Of a stretch of DNA of 23,233 nucleotides, positions 1 through 9,870 are shown one piece after another. The stretch is from Priapulus caudatus (lineage: Eukaryota > Priapulida > Priapulimorpha > Priapulimorphida > Priapulidae), in contig NW_014577596.1 of NCBI RefSeq assembly GCF_000485595.1, positions 172,650-195,882 on the forward strand. The letters are read 5' to 3'. The notes under the pieces were generated by a model that had not been told where the DNA came from, searched no databases, and worked only from the letters and a program-made list of their open reading frames with translations. Positions within the stretch are counted from its first letter, which is position 1. Every line of letters begins with the position of its first letter. A program made the translations under genes and the position numbers.

Positions 1-138
1 AACACCATACCATAGCTACACAATACTAACACCATACCATAGCTACACGATACTAACACCATACCATAGCTACACGATACTAACACCATACCATAGCTAC
101 ACGATACTAACACCATACCATAGCTACACGATACTAAC
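1..138. repeat. 27-bp tandem repeat, five copies, truncated by window edge
   Basis: Five consecutive 27-bp copies beginning AACACCATACCATAGC and ending GATACT occupy 1-135, followed by three bases of a sixth. The only variant is an A for G in the first copy (CACAATACT instead of CACGATACT). The array starts at base 1, so its true length is unknown. There are no spacers between copies, so this is an ordinary minisatellite and not a CRISPR array. Confidence 0.97.
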
Positions 139-593
139 TACCACCAGTTACCACAACATTTAACCGTATTGATGATTTACTCCTCGGTAGACGCGCGCAG
201 GAAAAGGCCCGGTTTCCGGGCGGACTTCCTTAATTCCAGGATTGCCATTGCACGAGCTGTATCAGTATTTAACCAGCGAGTGTACCTGAGAAACTTCATC
301 ATGAGTAGGCACAGGAGATGATATACATATTTAGGCCTATATGATAATGATCCTTCGATAATATATATCCTAATGAGCCTACAATGCATGTAGTAGTAAG
401 TACGTATCGGGGATAAAAAATATAAAACTGCGACTTTTGACAATCTAATGATTTATATTTCCGATATTTATACATTGAAATTATATCACTGAAAACTGTT
501 GTTGGTACGATTGACAAACAACATTTAAATGTCTAAAAAAAGGGACAGACGAATCGGATGAACCCTTTGGCGTCTCTTCAATCTGGTGTACAA
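139..593. other. Unique sequence without recognisable gene
   Basis: I see no gene here. The GC-rich part at 185-300 contains a perfect short hairpin (207-221, stem GCCCGG/CCGGGC, loop TTT). The rest is AT-rich. Short open frames on the minus strand (for example one ending at 177) have no recognisable domain and no supporting splice or codon structure. Confidence 0.6.
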
Positions 594-658
594 CGATGCG
601 TGCGTGTGTCTGCGTGTGCATGGGTTCATGTGCGAGTGTGTGTGCGTGCGCGTGTATG
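594..658. repeat. GT/GC-rich alternating purine-pyrimidine tract
   Basis: Imperfect GTGTGC/GCGTGT run in which the plus strand is GT-rich. It faces a CA-rich tract on the same strand 46 bases further on. The alternating purine-pyrimidine pattern is of the type able to adopt Z-DNA. The open frames crossing it are low complexity. Confidence 0.8.
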
Positions 659-704
659 CCAGATATATACTTTTCTAGTACCAACATACATATTTACAGA
701 GCAG

Positions 705-750
705 CACGCGCGTGTACGTGCCCACGCAAGCACCCACGCGCACATCGCTT
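705..750. repeat. CA/CG-rich tract opposed to 594-658
   Basis: CACGCGCGTGTACGTGCCC followed by CACGCAAGCACCCACGCGCA. This is CA-rich on the plus strand, the complement in character of the GT-rich tract at 594-658, so the two could pair imperfectly as a fold-back. Confidence 0.7.
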
Positions 751-978
751 CCTCGCTTCTGAAGGTCGGCCCCTACGTGATGTATGTTTCTGTCGAGTGT
801 TTGGTTGTATAAACAAAGAACGCTCGCAGGAGCAGATCATTTCGACCTGTACGCTAGCACACGCCACCATGGCGTTTAAATATTTGCGCACGGTCTGCAA
901 GCGTGCTCGTACGTCACGAAGCACGCTGGCCTGCTCCTGCTATAGCGGCGCAATATATATTTTTATTGTGGTTATATC
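751..978. other. Unique sequence, nothing recognised
   Basis: Mixed-composition sequence between the CA tract and the palindrome. The plus-strand open frames are continuations of frames through the GT tract and show no domain. Confidence 0.5.
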
Positions 979-1034
979 AGGAGCTAATAATGACAAATTT
1001 GATTTGTCATTATGATTTGTCATTATTAGCTCCT
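979..1034. repeat. Palindrome with 20-bp perfect arms and an internal 13-bp duplication
   Basis: Left arm 979-998 (AGGAGCTAATAATGACAAAT) is the exact reverse complement of 1015-1034. Between the arms, GATTTGTCATTAT occurs twice back to back (1001-1013 and 1014-1026), so the left arm can also pair with the nearer copy (987-998 with 1002-1013). The two alternative hairpins look like the product of a small template-switch duplication at a palindrome. Confidence 0.92.
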
Positions 1035-1116
1035 AGTTATAATATAATATATAGTCCTTATATATATAATACGTTATACACAATAAAGGCACCCGCCGAG
1101 TCGATCGAAATCCTGC

Positions 1117-1118
<2 letters not shown>

Positions 1119-1151
<33 letters not shown>

Positions 1152-1181
1152 AAATATATATATATAATATATATATATTGT
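1119..1181. repeat. (TA)n microsatellite, interrupted
   Basis: A TA run from about 1119 to 1147, a short interruption (GTATAAA), then further TA repeats to about 1181. The length is likely polymorphic. Confidence 0.95.
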
Positions 1182-1537
1182 ACCTCCTGGTAGGAAAACC
1201 TGGTCGGCAAGACGAAATAGATGGTTCACTGCAAAAAAGGCGAGGATGGCTTACGCGGCGACGGTTACACAACCTTTAACATACACTATTGAATTCAGAC
1301 ATCGTATCTGCAAACGTTTTCTGTTAATGTTTGCCTGTTATAGCATCGCGAAGAAGTTGGTGAAGAAGTACAGGGGATACTTTACTGTTGTGTAATTAGA
1401 ACTGAGTAGTGAACCAGAGAGGGGGAGAGCAGGTAGACGAGTAATCTGGTCAAGCGTGGTTATTGACTTTTCAAACGATGAATATTCGAAACTAAATGTT
1501 TGTGATTGGTAAATCTAGTATATCTAAGAAAAACGCA
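1182..1537. other. Unique sequence, nothing recognised
   Basis: About 355 bases of mixed-composition unique sequence. No open frame, RNA gene or transposon end was recognised on either strand. Confidence 0.5.
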
Positions 1538-1600
1538 TCTCTATCTAACTAGTTATCTAGTTATATAGCCATCTAGTTATCTAGCTATCTAACTATATAT
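1538..1600. repeat. 8-bp degenerate repeat (TATCTAGT type)
   Basis: Repeated TATCTAGT/TATCTAAC/TATCTAGC words, ending in a short TA run. The sequence resembles the TATCTGGC repeat at 16507-16623 in period and composition. Confidence 0.8.
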
Positions 1601-1602
1601 AT

Positions 1603-1633
1603 GGCGGCGGCGGCGGCATGCAGCAGCAGTAAC
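1603..1633. repeat. Short (GGC)n then (CAG)n trinucleotide runs
   Basis: GGCGGCGGCGGCGGC followed after a few bases by CAGCAGCAG. These are ordinary short trinucleotide repeats. The minus-strand frame across them encodes only alanine and leucine runs. Confidence 0.85.
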
Positions 1634-1873
1634 ATTTGTGCTGTGATAGTAGCAGCAGTTGTATCCACCGGCTGCGAAAGAATCGAAATATAAAACAAAG
1701 TGCCTTCTCTCGTGCTTTCGCATAAATCATCAGCGATGCTGAGGCTGTGACATGGCGGGGGGATAGCAGATGTGTGCTGTAAACGATAATGAACTATCAT
1801 CTGTCTACCCGCGGCCATAATTGTATATATAAGTCAGCAAGTTGAGCGGGCTCATCGTCTGACGGCCCATACG
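1634..1873. other. Unique sequence preceding the minisatellite
   Basis: No gene recognised. The last few bases before 1874 still resemble the sequence before 17887, so the shared block may extend slightly left of the perfect match. Confidence 0.5.
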
Positions 1874-1969
1874 TATGCGATGCTTCTATACTCACTCGCG
1901 TTGTCAACACTAGACGTTGGTGGTGGGTGGATGCTTGGGTGGGTGGATGGATGGATGGGCAGGTACTTG
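1874..1969. repeat. 96-bp block identical to 17887-17982
   Basis: Compared base by base at a constant offset of 16,013, the 96 bases are identical. They include about 45 bp of non-repetitive leader (TATGCGATGCTTCTATACTC onward) and the first units of the GGATGGGT minisatellite, ending GGCAGGTACTTG. The unique leader shows that the two arrays share ancestry rather than merely a simple motif. Confidence 0.96.
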
Positions 1970-3360
1970 TGAATGGTGATGGGGTGGATGGGTGGATGCG
2001 TTGGATGGGTGGAATAGTGGGATGGTGCAATGGGTGGAGTGGTGCATGCTGGATCGTGGATGGGTGGAATGGGTTGATTCGTGAGATGGGTGGATGGTGA
2101 AGGTGGATGGGGTATGAATGGTGAATGGATGGATGGTAGGTACAGATGGGATAACTGTGGTGGAGCGTGATGGTGGATCGGGTGGATGGTGAATGGGTGA
2201 TGGTGATGGATGGTCATGAGGATGAGGAATAAAGAAGGAATGGAGTGAATGAATTAATTGGTGAATGAGGAAAAGTGAAATGAGTCGATAGGGTGGATGG
2301 TGCATGTGGATGGTGGATGGTGGATGGGGATGGGTGGATGGTGGTTGGTGGTATGGTGGATCTGGACTGCGTGCATGGGTGGATTGGATGAGTTGATGCG
2401 GTGAATGGGTCGAATGATGAGGTAGATACGTGCGATGGGTGATGGGTGGATGGTGTATGGGTGTATCGGGTGATGGGTGAGATGGAGACATGGAGGAATG
2501 GAGGAATCGGATAGATGAATGGAATGAATGAATGGGTGAATGATAATGAGTAGAATGAGTGAAGGGTGATCGTAGATGCGTGTATGCGTGGATGGGTGGA
2601 TGGATGATGGGAATGGGTGAATGGGTTGAATAGTGAATAGAGTGAAATGGGTTGAATGGGTGGAATGGTGGATGAGGTGGAATGCGGGATGCGTGGATGG
2701 TAGGAATGGATGGTGAATGTGGATGCGTGGATGGGTGGATGCGTGATTGGGTGGATGGGTGGATGATGAAGCAACTTAGATAAGATCGAACAAATAATGA
2801 TAGATGTGATGGATAAATGAAATGATAGAATAAAACCTCAATGAATGAATAATGAATGAAGAATAATGAAGAATGATAAATGAATGGGTGAATGGTGGAT
2901 GGTGAAGGATTGAATGGTTGAAATTGGTGAATGGGTGAATGGTTAAATGGCTGAATGGGGAACTGAGATGAATGGTGAATGGGTTGAATTGGTGAATGGT
3001 GAATGGGTGAAAATGTCGAAATGGCGTGAATGGGTAAATGGTGAATGGGTGAATGTGAATGGGTGAATGGGTGAATGGTGAATCGTGATGCGTGAGTGGT
3101 GAATGGGTGAAATGGGTGATGGGTGGAGGAATGCGATGAATGGGTGAATGGGTGAATGAGTAATGAGTGAAGGGAAAAGAGAGATGGCTGATGGGTGATT
3201 AGGATTGGAATGAGTGATGAAGTGAATTAAATGAATGAATTAATGTGGATGGTGGATGGTGGAGGGTGATGGGTGAGGGGTGGATGGTGAATGGGAGGAA
3301 TGGTGAAGGGTTAATGGTGAGATGGGTGAATGGGCTCGAATGGTGGATGTGGATGAATGG
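1918..3360. repeat. GGATGGGT-type minisatellite, indel-rich copy
   Basis: About 1.4 kb of 8-bp words (GGATGGGT, GAATGGGT, GGATGCGT, GAATGAGT). Unlike the array at 17937-19018, the phase is broken every few units by single-base losses and gains. A more degenerate patch at about 2765-2880 is A-rich. Long minus-strand open frames (such as 1910-2491 and 2214-2774) consist only of His/Pro/Ser/Thr words produced by the repeat and are not genes. Confidence 0.95.
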
Positions 3361-3400
3361 ACTTTACTGGAACGGACTGATACGAACGTGAGAGATGATT

Positions 3401-4440
3401 CTTTAATTGAGGAACGATACCTGTCGCGACACAGCCATTCTAGGTAGCGCGGCCAGCAACGTGCAGATAGGGCTTTGATGTTTCAGACATGGGGATGATG
3501 CCTACACCATGAGCTTGCACCGGCTGGGTCTGTAGATGCACCTCGCCGCAGCCACCCGGTAATAATTGACCTGCATCATGCCCCATCTGTAAACCTAAAG
3601 CATTAATTTCCGACAGCAAATTGTCAAAAATATTACTCTCTGCCCGAGTTTCAATCACGTGACCCCTGCGATCTGCGCGGGTGCTGCATAAAATCCATGT
3701 AACTCTGGTTGTTATTCAGCGAAAACCGAACGTAGTAATTTTATTTGACTTGTTTATCCTTGCACGTTCGCAGCGCATACGTTGAATTTGTTATGCTCAA
3801 TTCAAATATAGAATTTTTTTTAAAAGTAAAGGAAAATTTAAAACTTGAACCGTCATTTATTAAAAACCTATGTGTAATTTTATAATCTCGTAGCTAAAGC
3901 GTTATTAATTAGTACATCGAGCCCAATAAAACTGCAAATAATATAATTCTACATATTGTTTTATGACTCTTAACGCGTTTATGAAATAATAAACTTGGTG
4001 TTTAAACTTCGTAGTTGTATGTATTTCTACAGTTTTATTAAACGCGGCAATATTCAATAAATTTTCGCAACGTTGTTTAATAACTCCGATACAACCTCGT
4101 ATAAAACGCGTTCGTTTTGTGACATCCATATCTTATGCTTCTCGCGACGTCTGCCACCTACTGCTAGCCCTGTATAAAATAATATCGAGCTGCACGCGCT
4201 GCCTTCCTCATCTGTCGGTTTATCTACATCTTAACAGCAATGAAAAACGTGAGTGTGTAGCGTGTGACGTGTATGAGTTATTTGTTACGCTTGAATTCTG
4301 GCCTTTCGTTATCGATGCAATGCAAAATCGCAGCATAAAATATTATTCGAGCACTCTGGTATTCGTGACCAATGCATGCAAATAATCAATGTATAATATA
4401 CTAATACTTATATTATATATGATATATATATACTATCAGT
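3401..4440. other. Left part of unit A, no gene recognised
   Basis: AT-rich, matching 7275-8220 with many indels. A minus-strand frame at 3440-3658 (72 codons) is not preserved in the duplicate, where frameshifting indels intervene, so I do not call it a gene. The sequence looks like transposon-derived non-coding DNA. Confidence 0.55.
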
Positions 4441-4460
4441 AAAGATGGGCGCACAAGAGC

Positions 4461-4560
4461 GATAGATGAGTGGGTGAATGGGCGGATGAATGGATGGATA
4501 GACGGACGGACGGACGGGCGGAAAGACAAACGGATGAATGGATGAATAAATGTAATAAAT
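4461..4560. repeat. GGAT/GGAC tetranucleotide tract in unit A
   Basis: Words related to the large minisatellites (GAGTGGGTGAATGGGC, GGATGAATGGATGGAT), then GGAC repeated four times, then GGATGAATGGATGAAT. The same tract lies at 8303-8402. It links the duplicated unit with the GGATGGGT arrays flanking the region. Confidence 0.88.
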
Positions 4561-5208
4561 ATGGCGCAATGTGGCGATATATATACGTAGGCGTAGAGCT
4601 ATATGTAGAAGTAGACGTAAACGTAGATACAGATATAGAAATTGTATATATGGGTGTAAATGCCAACTGCCTTGGCGTCGGCTGTACCGCCGCGCAGACG
4701 GTGAAGTCGGCAAGATGTCAGACTAATCGCGTAGCGTGAAGCAGCAGCGCTTACTATCGTATGTTTGCTTTCTAAATTAGTTTGTGAGCGAAATATCGTG
4801 ATGACTGCCTGCATACGCGAACTGTTGATATATGCATCCTGATTCATAATTACATGCGCGTAATTACTGATGAATAGAATTTAGTGCATCTTTATAGATG
4901 TGCAAATGTTAGGGCATAATTTATAATACGTAATTGCACGTAAATAAATATTGATTCATAAATTATAATGCTTAATTATAGATACGAAAATACCGGTGCA
5001 TAATTTATTTTACGTAGGCATGGATACATAAATATAAAAACATAATTGAGACATAATTTATAGATATGTGGCAGCTGTTTACACCATAACATTCATCACG
5101 GAACACTGTGCATTATTAACTCATCCACTTCCACCTCTTCATCCGCCTTATCACCTTCTCCATCCTCCCTTCTCGCAGCACACCATTTAGTGGACCACGC
5201 TTCGCGCG

Positions 5209-5496
5209 GGGTACGTGTGAGTGTTATCGCGCAGTGTATGTGTGAGATTGTCGCGCGGTGTATGTGTGAGGTTGTCGCGCGGTGTATGTGTGAGATTGTC
5301 GCGTGGTGTATGTGTGAGGGTTGTCGCGCGGTGTATGTGTGAGATTATCGCGCGGTGTATGTGTGATGTTGTCGCGCGGTGTATGTGTGAGGTTGTCGCG
5401 CGGTGTATGTGTGAGGTTGTCGCGCGGTGTATGTGTGAGGTTGTTCCGCTGTATGTGTGAGATTGTCGCGCGCTGTATGTGTGAGGTTGTCGCGCA
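5209..5496. repeat. 24-bp tandem array in unit A (about 12 copies)
   Basis: Twelve copies of a 24-bp monomer containing TGTGTGAGGTTGTCGCGCGG. Most copies differ by one or two bases (GAGATT for GAGGTT, GTGG for GCGG). Because 24 is divisible by three and the monomer has no stop in several frames, long frames run through both strands; these are artefacts. The array sits centrally in the 3.9-kb unit and is the same monomer as the large satellite at 11674-15835. Confidence 0.96.
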
Positions 5497-5499
5497 GGC

Positions 5500-5512
5500 G
5501 GGGGGGGGGGGG
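5500..5512. repeat. Poly-G run (13 G)
   Basis: Thirteen G directly after the 24-bp array. The corresponding place in unit B reads GGGGCTGGGG, so either the length is unstable or the run is a sequencing error. Confidence 0.9.
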
Positions 5513-5883
5513 CAGGAGACGAGCGTAGGTGTAGGTGGATGATAACGGGTCGCTGGCATTAATGTGGATGAGGGTGTGAGAGTCGGATCGGCGGATCGGC
5601 GGACCACCTACTATCGCTCGTTAGGCAGCATCTATACGAGTAGATGAGACGGTCGCAACGGACGCGCATCATCGCGTGAGTGCGAAATCTCTGAATAGCG
5701 TGAGAGGCGGGAGAGAAATGGCGGTAGATGGAGAAATTCAAAGGGGTATAAGAAGAGCGACATATATAGACACTGCAGGAGAGTTGTCTGAGTGAATCAG
5801 GGACGGACTGAGGGGTAAAGAAAGCAAGAAATAGAAGTGCGTGTGTGTGTGAAATATTGAGCGATAAAATGTGAGATCTAATG
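5513..5883. other. Non-repetitive part of unit A after the array
   Basis: No gene recognised. The minus-strand frame at 5559-6101 crosses GA repeats and is not kept in unit B. TATA-like words (GGTATAAGAAG, CATATATAG near 5745-5770) are present but do not show a promoter on their own. Confidence 0.5.
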
Positions 5884-5936
5884 AAAGAGAGAGAGAGAGA
5901 GAGAGAGGAAAAAAGCGTGCGAGAGAGAGAGAGAGC
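5884..5936. repeat. (GA)n purine tracts, unit A
   Basis: Two GA runs separated by GGAAAAAAGCGTGC. The counterpart in unit B is at about 9818-9870 and carries extra bases. Confidence 0.9.
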
Positions 5937-6916
5937 GATACAGAGAGTAAATGAGCGGACTAGCGAGAGTGCATGGGGAGCTGGAAGGACGAGAGCGGAT
6001 AGTTTTAAATTCGTCGTGTTTAATAGCGCGCTAAAATTCCACACGTAATCATCCCCGTTCTTTCGTATCGCTGAAAGACGCGAAACAATAAAACCCATCA
6101 CGTGATTAGCCCTCTACGTTAACGCCATTATGATTCTCGCGCTTTCACGCGTGTGATACGTCACGCGTCGACTAAACCCCGGCTTTCACGAATTAATCTC
6201 AAAGTTCTCTCATTACCTGTCGTGAACAGTTCATTGCTCGTTCGTTTAATTACGGCGCTTTCAGATCAGCCGTGCGGTTGGTGTAATCGCAATCGACAGC
6301 GGAACCGTCCGTCAGGCTGTTCGTGATTGACATTTACGTTTGCTCTTACTACCGACCGCGTACTTATGTGCGCATGTGTAAAATTAAAATTGTGTGCGCG
6401 TGATTAAAACGGCAAGTCAACACTAGTGCAAAACAAGTACGGAAGCAATAGCGTGCTTACCCCTTTCATCGTCAAAGCAAATATATTTGCCTAAAACTGT
6501 CGCATCATCATATCGTCGAGCTGATCTGAACAAACAACCTCGTTAGTCGCTAGTCCCCGAACATTGCAGAGTGCGTAGCATCTAACGTCAACTTGCTCCC
6601 ACGTCTGTCGAAACATTTTCCCATATCCTGCTGGAGGTGAGCTTATAACGCACCAGAAACCGTAGCTCAGCTAGAGAGCACTACATGACACATGCACAAC
6701 TTCCTATACACGTCTACCATGGACGCTACACGGCGAGGTAACGAAATAATGCTAATATAAATAATGCTAAATAACGAATTAATTGCTCGCCTGTAGCTTC
6801 GTATAATATCAGATATGCCGCAGGTTGCGTTTGCTCTTTATTGTGACGATGTGCGTGATGCGGTCGGTGTGATTGCTCAGCCTCCTCGGTTCGACTACAG
6901 TGTAGCGGTAGAAGGA
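5937..6916. other. CpG-rich unique segment of unit A
   Basis: About one kilobase of mixed sequence repeated at about 9871-10874 with mostly single-base differences. No exon, RNA gene or promoter could be supported. A plus-strand frame beginning at 6815 (67 codons) is broken in unit B by an extra A after GACG near 10809, so it is not called. Confidence 0.5.
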
Positions 6917-6988
6917 GAGAGAGAGAGAGAAGAAGAAAAGAAACCGAGACAGAGATTGAGAGTGGGAGTGCGAGAGAGAGAGAGAGCG
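6917..6988. repeat. GA-rich purine tract, unit A
   Basis: GGAGAGAGAGAGAGA, then a mixed purine stretch, then a second GA run ending in GCGCGCG and a T run. Unit B has the same at about 10876-10965. Confidence 0.9.
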
Positions 6989-7153
6989 CGCGTTTTTTTT
7001 AAACATTTAACCCAATAAATAACAAAAAGCAAAGTGTTAGAATCGAACATGATTCGTAGGAATGAAGCACGAAAAATCTCAGCCCTATTCGTGCACGCGC
7101 CTAGAAGTTATGCAGGAACAAACAGAACGACACTACTCAAATTATTATATAGA

Positions 7154-7274
7154 CTAGCTGAAACCCGCGCTACGCGCGGGCTTAGTGACTGTGAAGCATG
7201 TGTTACCAGTACAGTAGTGTTATGTGTAAGGTGTTATATGGAGAGTTTAGTTGTTGCACATGTTGTTGTTTTTA
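7154..7274 (-). mobile_element. Helitron-like 3' terminus (first copy)
   Basis: On the minus strand the sequence reads a 17-nt hairpin (7164-7180, stem of 7, loop of 3: CCCGCGC/GCGCGGG), a six-base spacer, then CTAG (7154-7157) followed by T. A short GC hairpin just upstream of a terminal CTRR with a T after the end is the established signature of Helitron 3' ends. The next minus-strand bases after CTAG are TCTATATAATAAT, which begin with TC as Helitron 5' ends do. No Rep/helicase coding sequence is visible, so the element would be non-autonomous. Its family is not determined. Confidence 0.65.
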
Positions 7275-8218
7275 ATCTGAGGACGGATACGCTGTCTGCT
7301 ACACAGCCATTTAAGTAGTCGCAGACAGCACGTGGCAGATAGCGCTTTGATGTTTGAGCATGGGGATGATTGCCTCACCTGCTTGCACCGGCTGGGTTCT
7401 TAATGATCACCCTCGCCGCAGCCACCCGTATAATGACCTGCAATCACTGCCCATTGTAAACCTAAAACCATTAATTTCCGCAGCAAATTGTCAACTATTA
7501 CTTCTCACCGAGTTTCAATCACGTGACCTGGCGTCTGCGCGTGGTGCTCATAATTCCATGGTAACTCATGGTTGTTATTTTAGCGAAAACCGAACGTAGT
7601 ATTTTTATTTTGTACGTTGTCTTATCTTGTCCACGTTCGCAAGCGCATGTTGAATTTGTTTATGCTCAATTCAAATATAGGAATTTTTGAAAATTAAAGG
7701 AAAATTTTTAAACTTGAACCGTTCTTTATTAAAAACCTATGTGTAGTTTTATATTTCGTGCTAAAGCGTTTATTAATTTATACATCGCTCAAAAAACTGC
7801 AAATATTTATAATTCTACATATTGTTTTATGACTCTTGCGTTTATGAAATAATAAATTGTGTTTAAACTTCGTAGTTTTATGTATTTATACATTTTTTTA
7901 AAACGCGCAATTATTCATAAATTTTCCACGTTGTTTTATAACTCGATACACCTCGTTAAAAACGCGTTCGTTTGTGAATCCATATCTTATGCTTCTCGCG
8001 CGTCTGCCCGCCTACTGCTACCCTGTATGAAAATAATATCGCTGCACGCGCTCCTTCGCTCATTGCTTTATCTACATCTAAACAGCAATGAAAAACCTGG
8101 AGTGTGTGCGTGTGCGTGTATGCGTTATGGTTACGCTATTCTGCTTTCGTTACGATGCATGCAAATTTCGATGCATAATATTTTCCACTCTGGATTTGAC
8201 CATGCATGCAAATACGCA

Positions 8219-8220
<2 letters not shown>
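7275..8220. other. Left part of unit B, no gene recognised
   Basis: AT-rich equivalent of 3401-4395. Compared with unit A, bases are lost or gained every 10-20 bp, while long words such as AACTTCGTAGTT and TCTACATATTGTTTTATGAC stay in register. No open frame is shared by both copies. Confidence 0.55.

Positions 8221-8280
<60 letters not shown>
8221..8280. repeat. (TA)n microsatellite in unit B
   Basis: Nearly perfect TA repeat of 60 bp. Unit A carries only interrupted AT words at the equivalent place, so this is a length difference between the two copies. Frames rich in Tyr-Ile across it are artefacts. Confidence 0.96.
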
Positions 8281-8284
<4 letters not shown>

Positions 8285-8302
8285 CGGATGGGCGCATAGA
8301 GC

Positions 8303-8402
8303 GATAGATGAGTGGGTGAATGGGCGGATGAATGGATGGATAGACGGACGGACGGACGGGCGGAAAGACAAACGGATGAATGGATGAATAAATGTAATAA
8401 AT
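8303..8402. repeat. GGAT/GGAC tetranucleotide tract in unit B
   Basis: Base-for-base counterpart of 4461-4560 at offset 3842, with the same four GGAC repeats. Confidence 0.88.
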
Positions 8403-9050
8403 ATGGCGCAATGTGGCGATATATATACGTAGGCGTAGAGCTATATGTAGAAGTAGACGTAAACGTAGATACAGATATAGAAATTGTATATATGGGTGTA
8501 AATGCCAACTGCCTTGGCGTCGGCTGTACCGCCGCGCAGACGGTGAAGTCGGCAAGATGTCAGACTAATCGCGTAGCGTGAAGCAGCAGCGCTTACTATC
8601 GTAGGTTTGCTTTCTAAATTAGTTTGTGAGCGAAATATCGTGATGACTGCCTGCATACGCGAACTGTTGATATATGCATCCTGATTCATAATTACATGCG
8701 CGTAATTACTGATGAATAGAATTTAGTGCATCTTTATAGATGTGCAAATGTTAGGGCATAATTTATAATACGTAATTGCACGTAAATAAATATTGATTCA
8801 TAAATTATAATGCTTAATTATAGATACGAAAATACCGGTGCATAATTTATTTTACGTAGGCATGGATACATAAATATAAGAACATAATTGAGACATAATT
8901 TATAGATATGTGGCAGCTGTTTACACCATAACATTCATCACGGAACACTGTGCATTATTAACTCATCCACTTCCACCTCTTCATCCGCCTTATCACCTTC
9001 TCCATCCTCCCTTCTCGCAGCACACCATTTGGTGGACCACGCTTCGCGCG

Positions 9051-9396
9051 GGGTACGTGTGAGGGTTATCGCGCAGTGTATGTGTGAGATTGTCGCGCGG
9101 TGTATGTATGAGGTTGTCGCGCGGTATATGTGTGAGGTTGTCGTGCGGTGTACGTGTGAGGTTGTCGCGCGGTGTATGTGTGAGATTGTCGCGTGGTGTA
9201 TGTGTGAGGGTTGTCGCGCGGTGTATGTGTGAGATTGAAAAATGTGTGAAGGTTGTCGCGGCGTGTATGTGTGAGGTTGTCGCGCGCGTGTATGGTGTGA
9301 GGTTATGTCGGCGGTCATGTATGTGTGAGGTTGCTGATCGCGTGTAATGTGTGCATGTTGGTCGCGCGGCTGTATGTGTGGACGGGTTGTCGCGCA
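9051..9396. repeat. 24-bp tandem array in unit B (about 14 copies)
   Basis: Same monomer as 5209-5496 and starting at the same place in the unit. The first seven or so copies are regular. From about 9235 the copies become irregular with extra bases, and one copy is replaced by AAAAATGTGTGAAGG. The change from regular to irregular is abrupt, which fits a change in base quality. Confidence 0.95.
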
Positions 9397-9817
9397 TGGC
9401 GGGGCTGGGGCTAGGAGACGAGCGTAGGTGTGAGGTGGAATGATAAACGGTTCGCTGCATATTAATGGTGAATGTAGGGTGTGAGAGTCGGATCGGCGGG
9501 ATCGGCGGGCCACCCTACTATCGCTCGTTAGGCCAGCATCTATACGAGTTAGATGAGACGGGTCGCAGACGGACCGCGTCATCATCGCGTGAGTGCGAAA
9601 ATCTCTGGATAGCGTGAGAGGGCGGGAGAGAAAATGGCGGTAGATGGAGAAATTCAAAGGGTATAAGAAGAGCACAATATGACACACTGCCAGGAGAAGT
9701 TGTCTGAGTGAATCAGGGACGGACTGAGCAGGTAAAGAAAAGCAAGAAATCGAAGTGGCGTGTGTGTCGGTGAAGAATATTGAGGGTAGAAACTGGTCGA
9801 AGATCTAAAATGGGAAA

Positions 9818-9870
9818 GAGAGAAGAGAGAGAGAGAGAGGAAAAAAGCCGTGCGAGAAGAGAGAGAGAGC
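9818..9870. repeat. (GA)n purine tracts, unit B
   Basis: Counterpart of 5884-5936 with several additional single bases. Confidence 0.85.

Larger units (their letters stand above)
3401..7274. other. Unit A of a ~3.9-kb tandem duplication
   Basis: Sequence from 3401 is found again from 7275 in the same orientation, and the match continues to 11243. Shared landmarks are the AGTTTCAATCACGTGACC segment (3647; 7518), the ACGGACGGACGGACGGGCGG tract (4502; 8344), the 24-bp array (5209; 9051) and the Helitron-like terminus (7154; 11117). From 4461 to about 5240 the offset is constant at 3842. I found four substitutions there (4762, 5038, 5189, 5222) and no indel. Elsewhere the copies differ mainly by small indels. 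No intact gene is visible in the unit. Confidence 0.93.

Noticed and set aside
1-138. Regular repeats considered as CRISPR (also 5209-5496, 11674-15835 and 21430-22330)
   Set aside because: The monomers are contiguous with no unique spacers, and all other evidence is eukaryotic.
1910-2774. Minus-strand frames of 186-193 codons in the first minisatellite
   Set aside because: Simple-repeat translation only; see the second array for the same peptide words.
3440-3658. 72-codon minus-strand frame in unit A
   Set aside because: Not kept in unit B, where several indels break it. No recognised domain.
5740-5775. TATA-like words considered as a promoter
   Set aside because: AT-rich words are common here and no transcript, initiator or downstream coding region supports one.
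6889-6902. GGTTCGACTA word resembling a tRNA T-loop (also at 10850)
   Set aside because: The bases on either side do not form a five-base T stem, and no acceptor stem or anticodon arm fits around it.
6815-7018. 67-codon plus-strand frame in unit A
   Set aside because: The copy in unit B has an extra base near 10809 and the frame ends in a GA repeat. Without accurate reads it cannot be called a gene or pseudogene.
8938-9687. 249-codon minus-strand frame, and similar frames over the 24-bp arrays (5224-5607, 12007-12440, 13846-14370 and others)
   Set aside because: A 24-bp monomer keeps the frame open on both strands. Unit A and unit B do not preserve the same flanking frame, because indels shift it.
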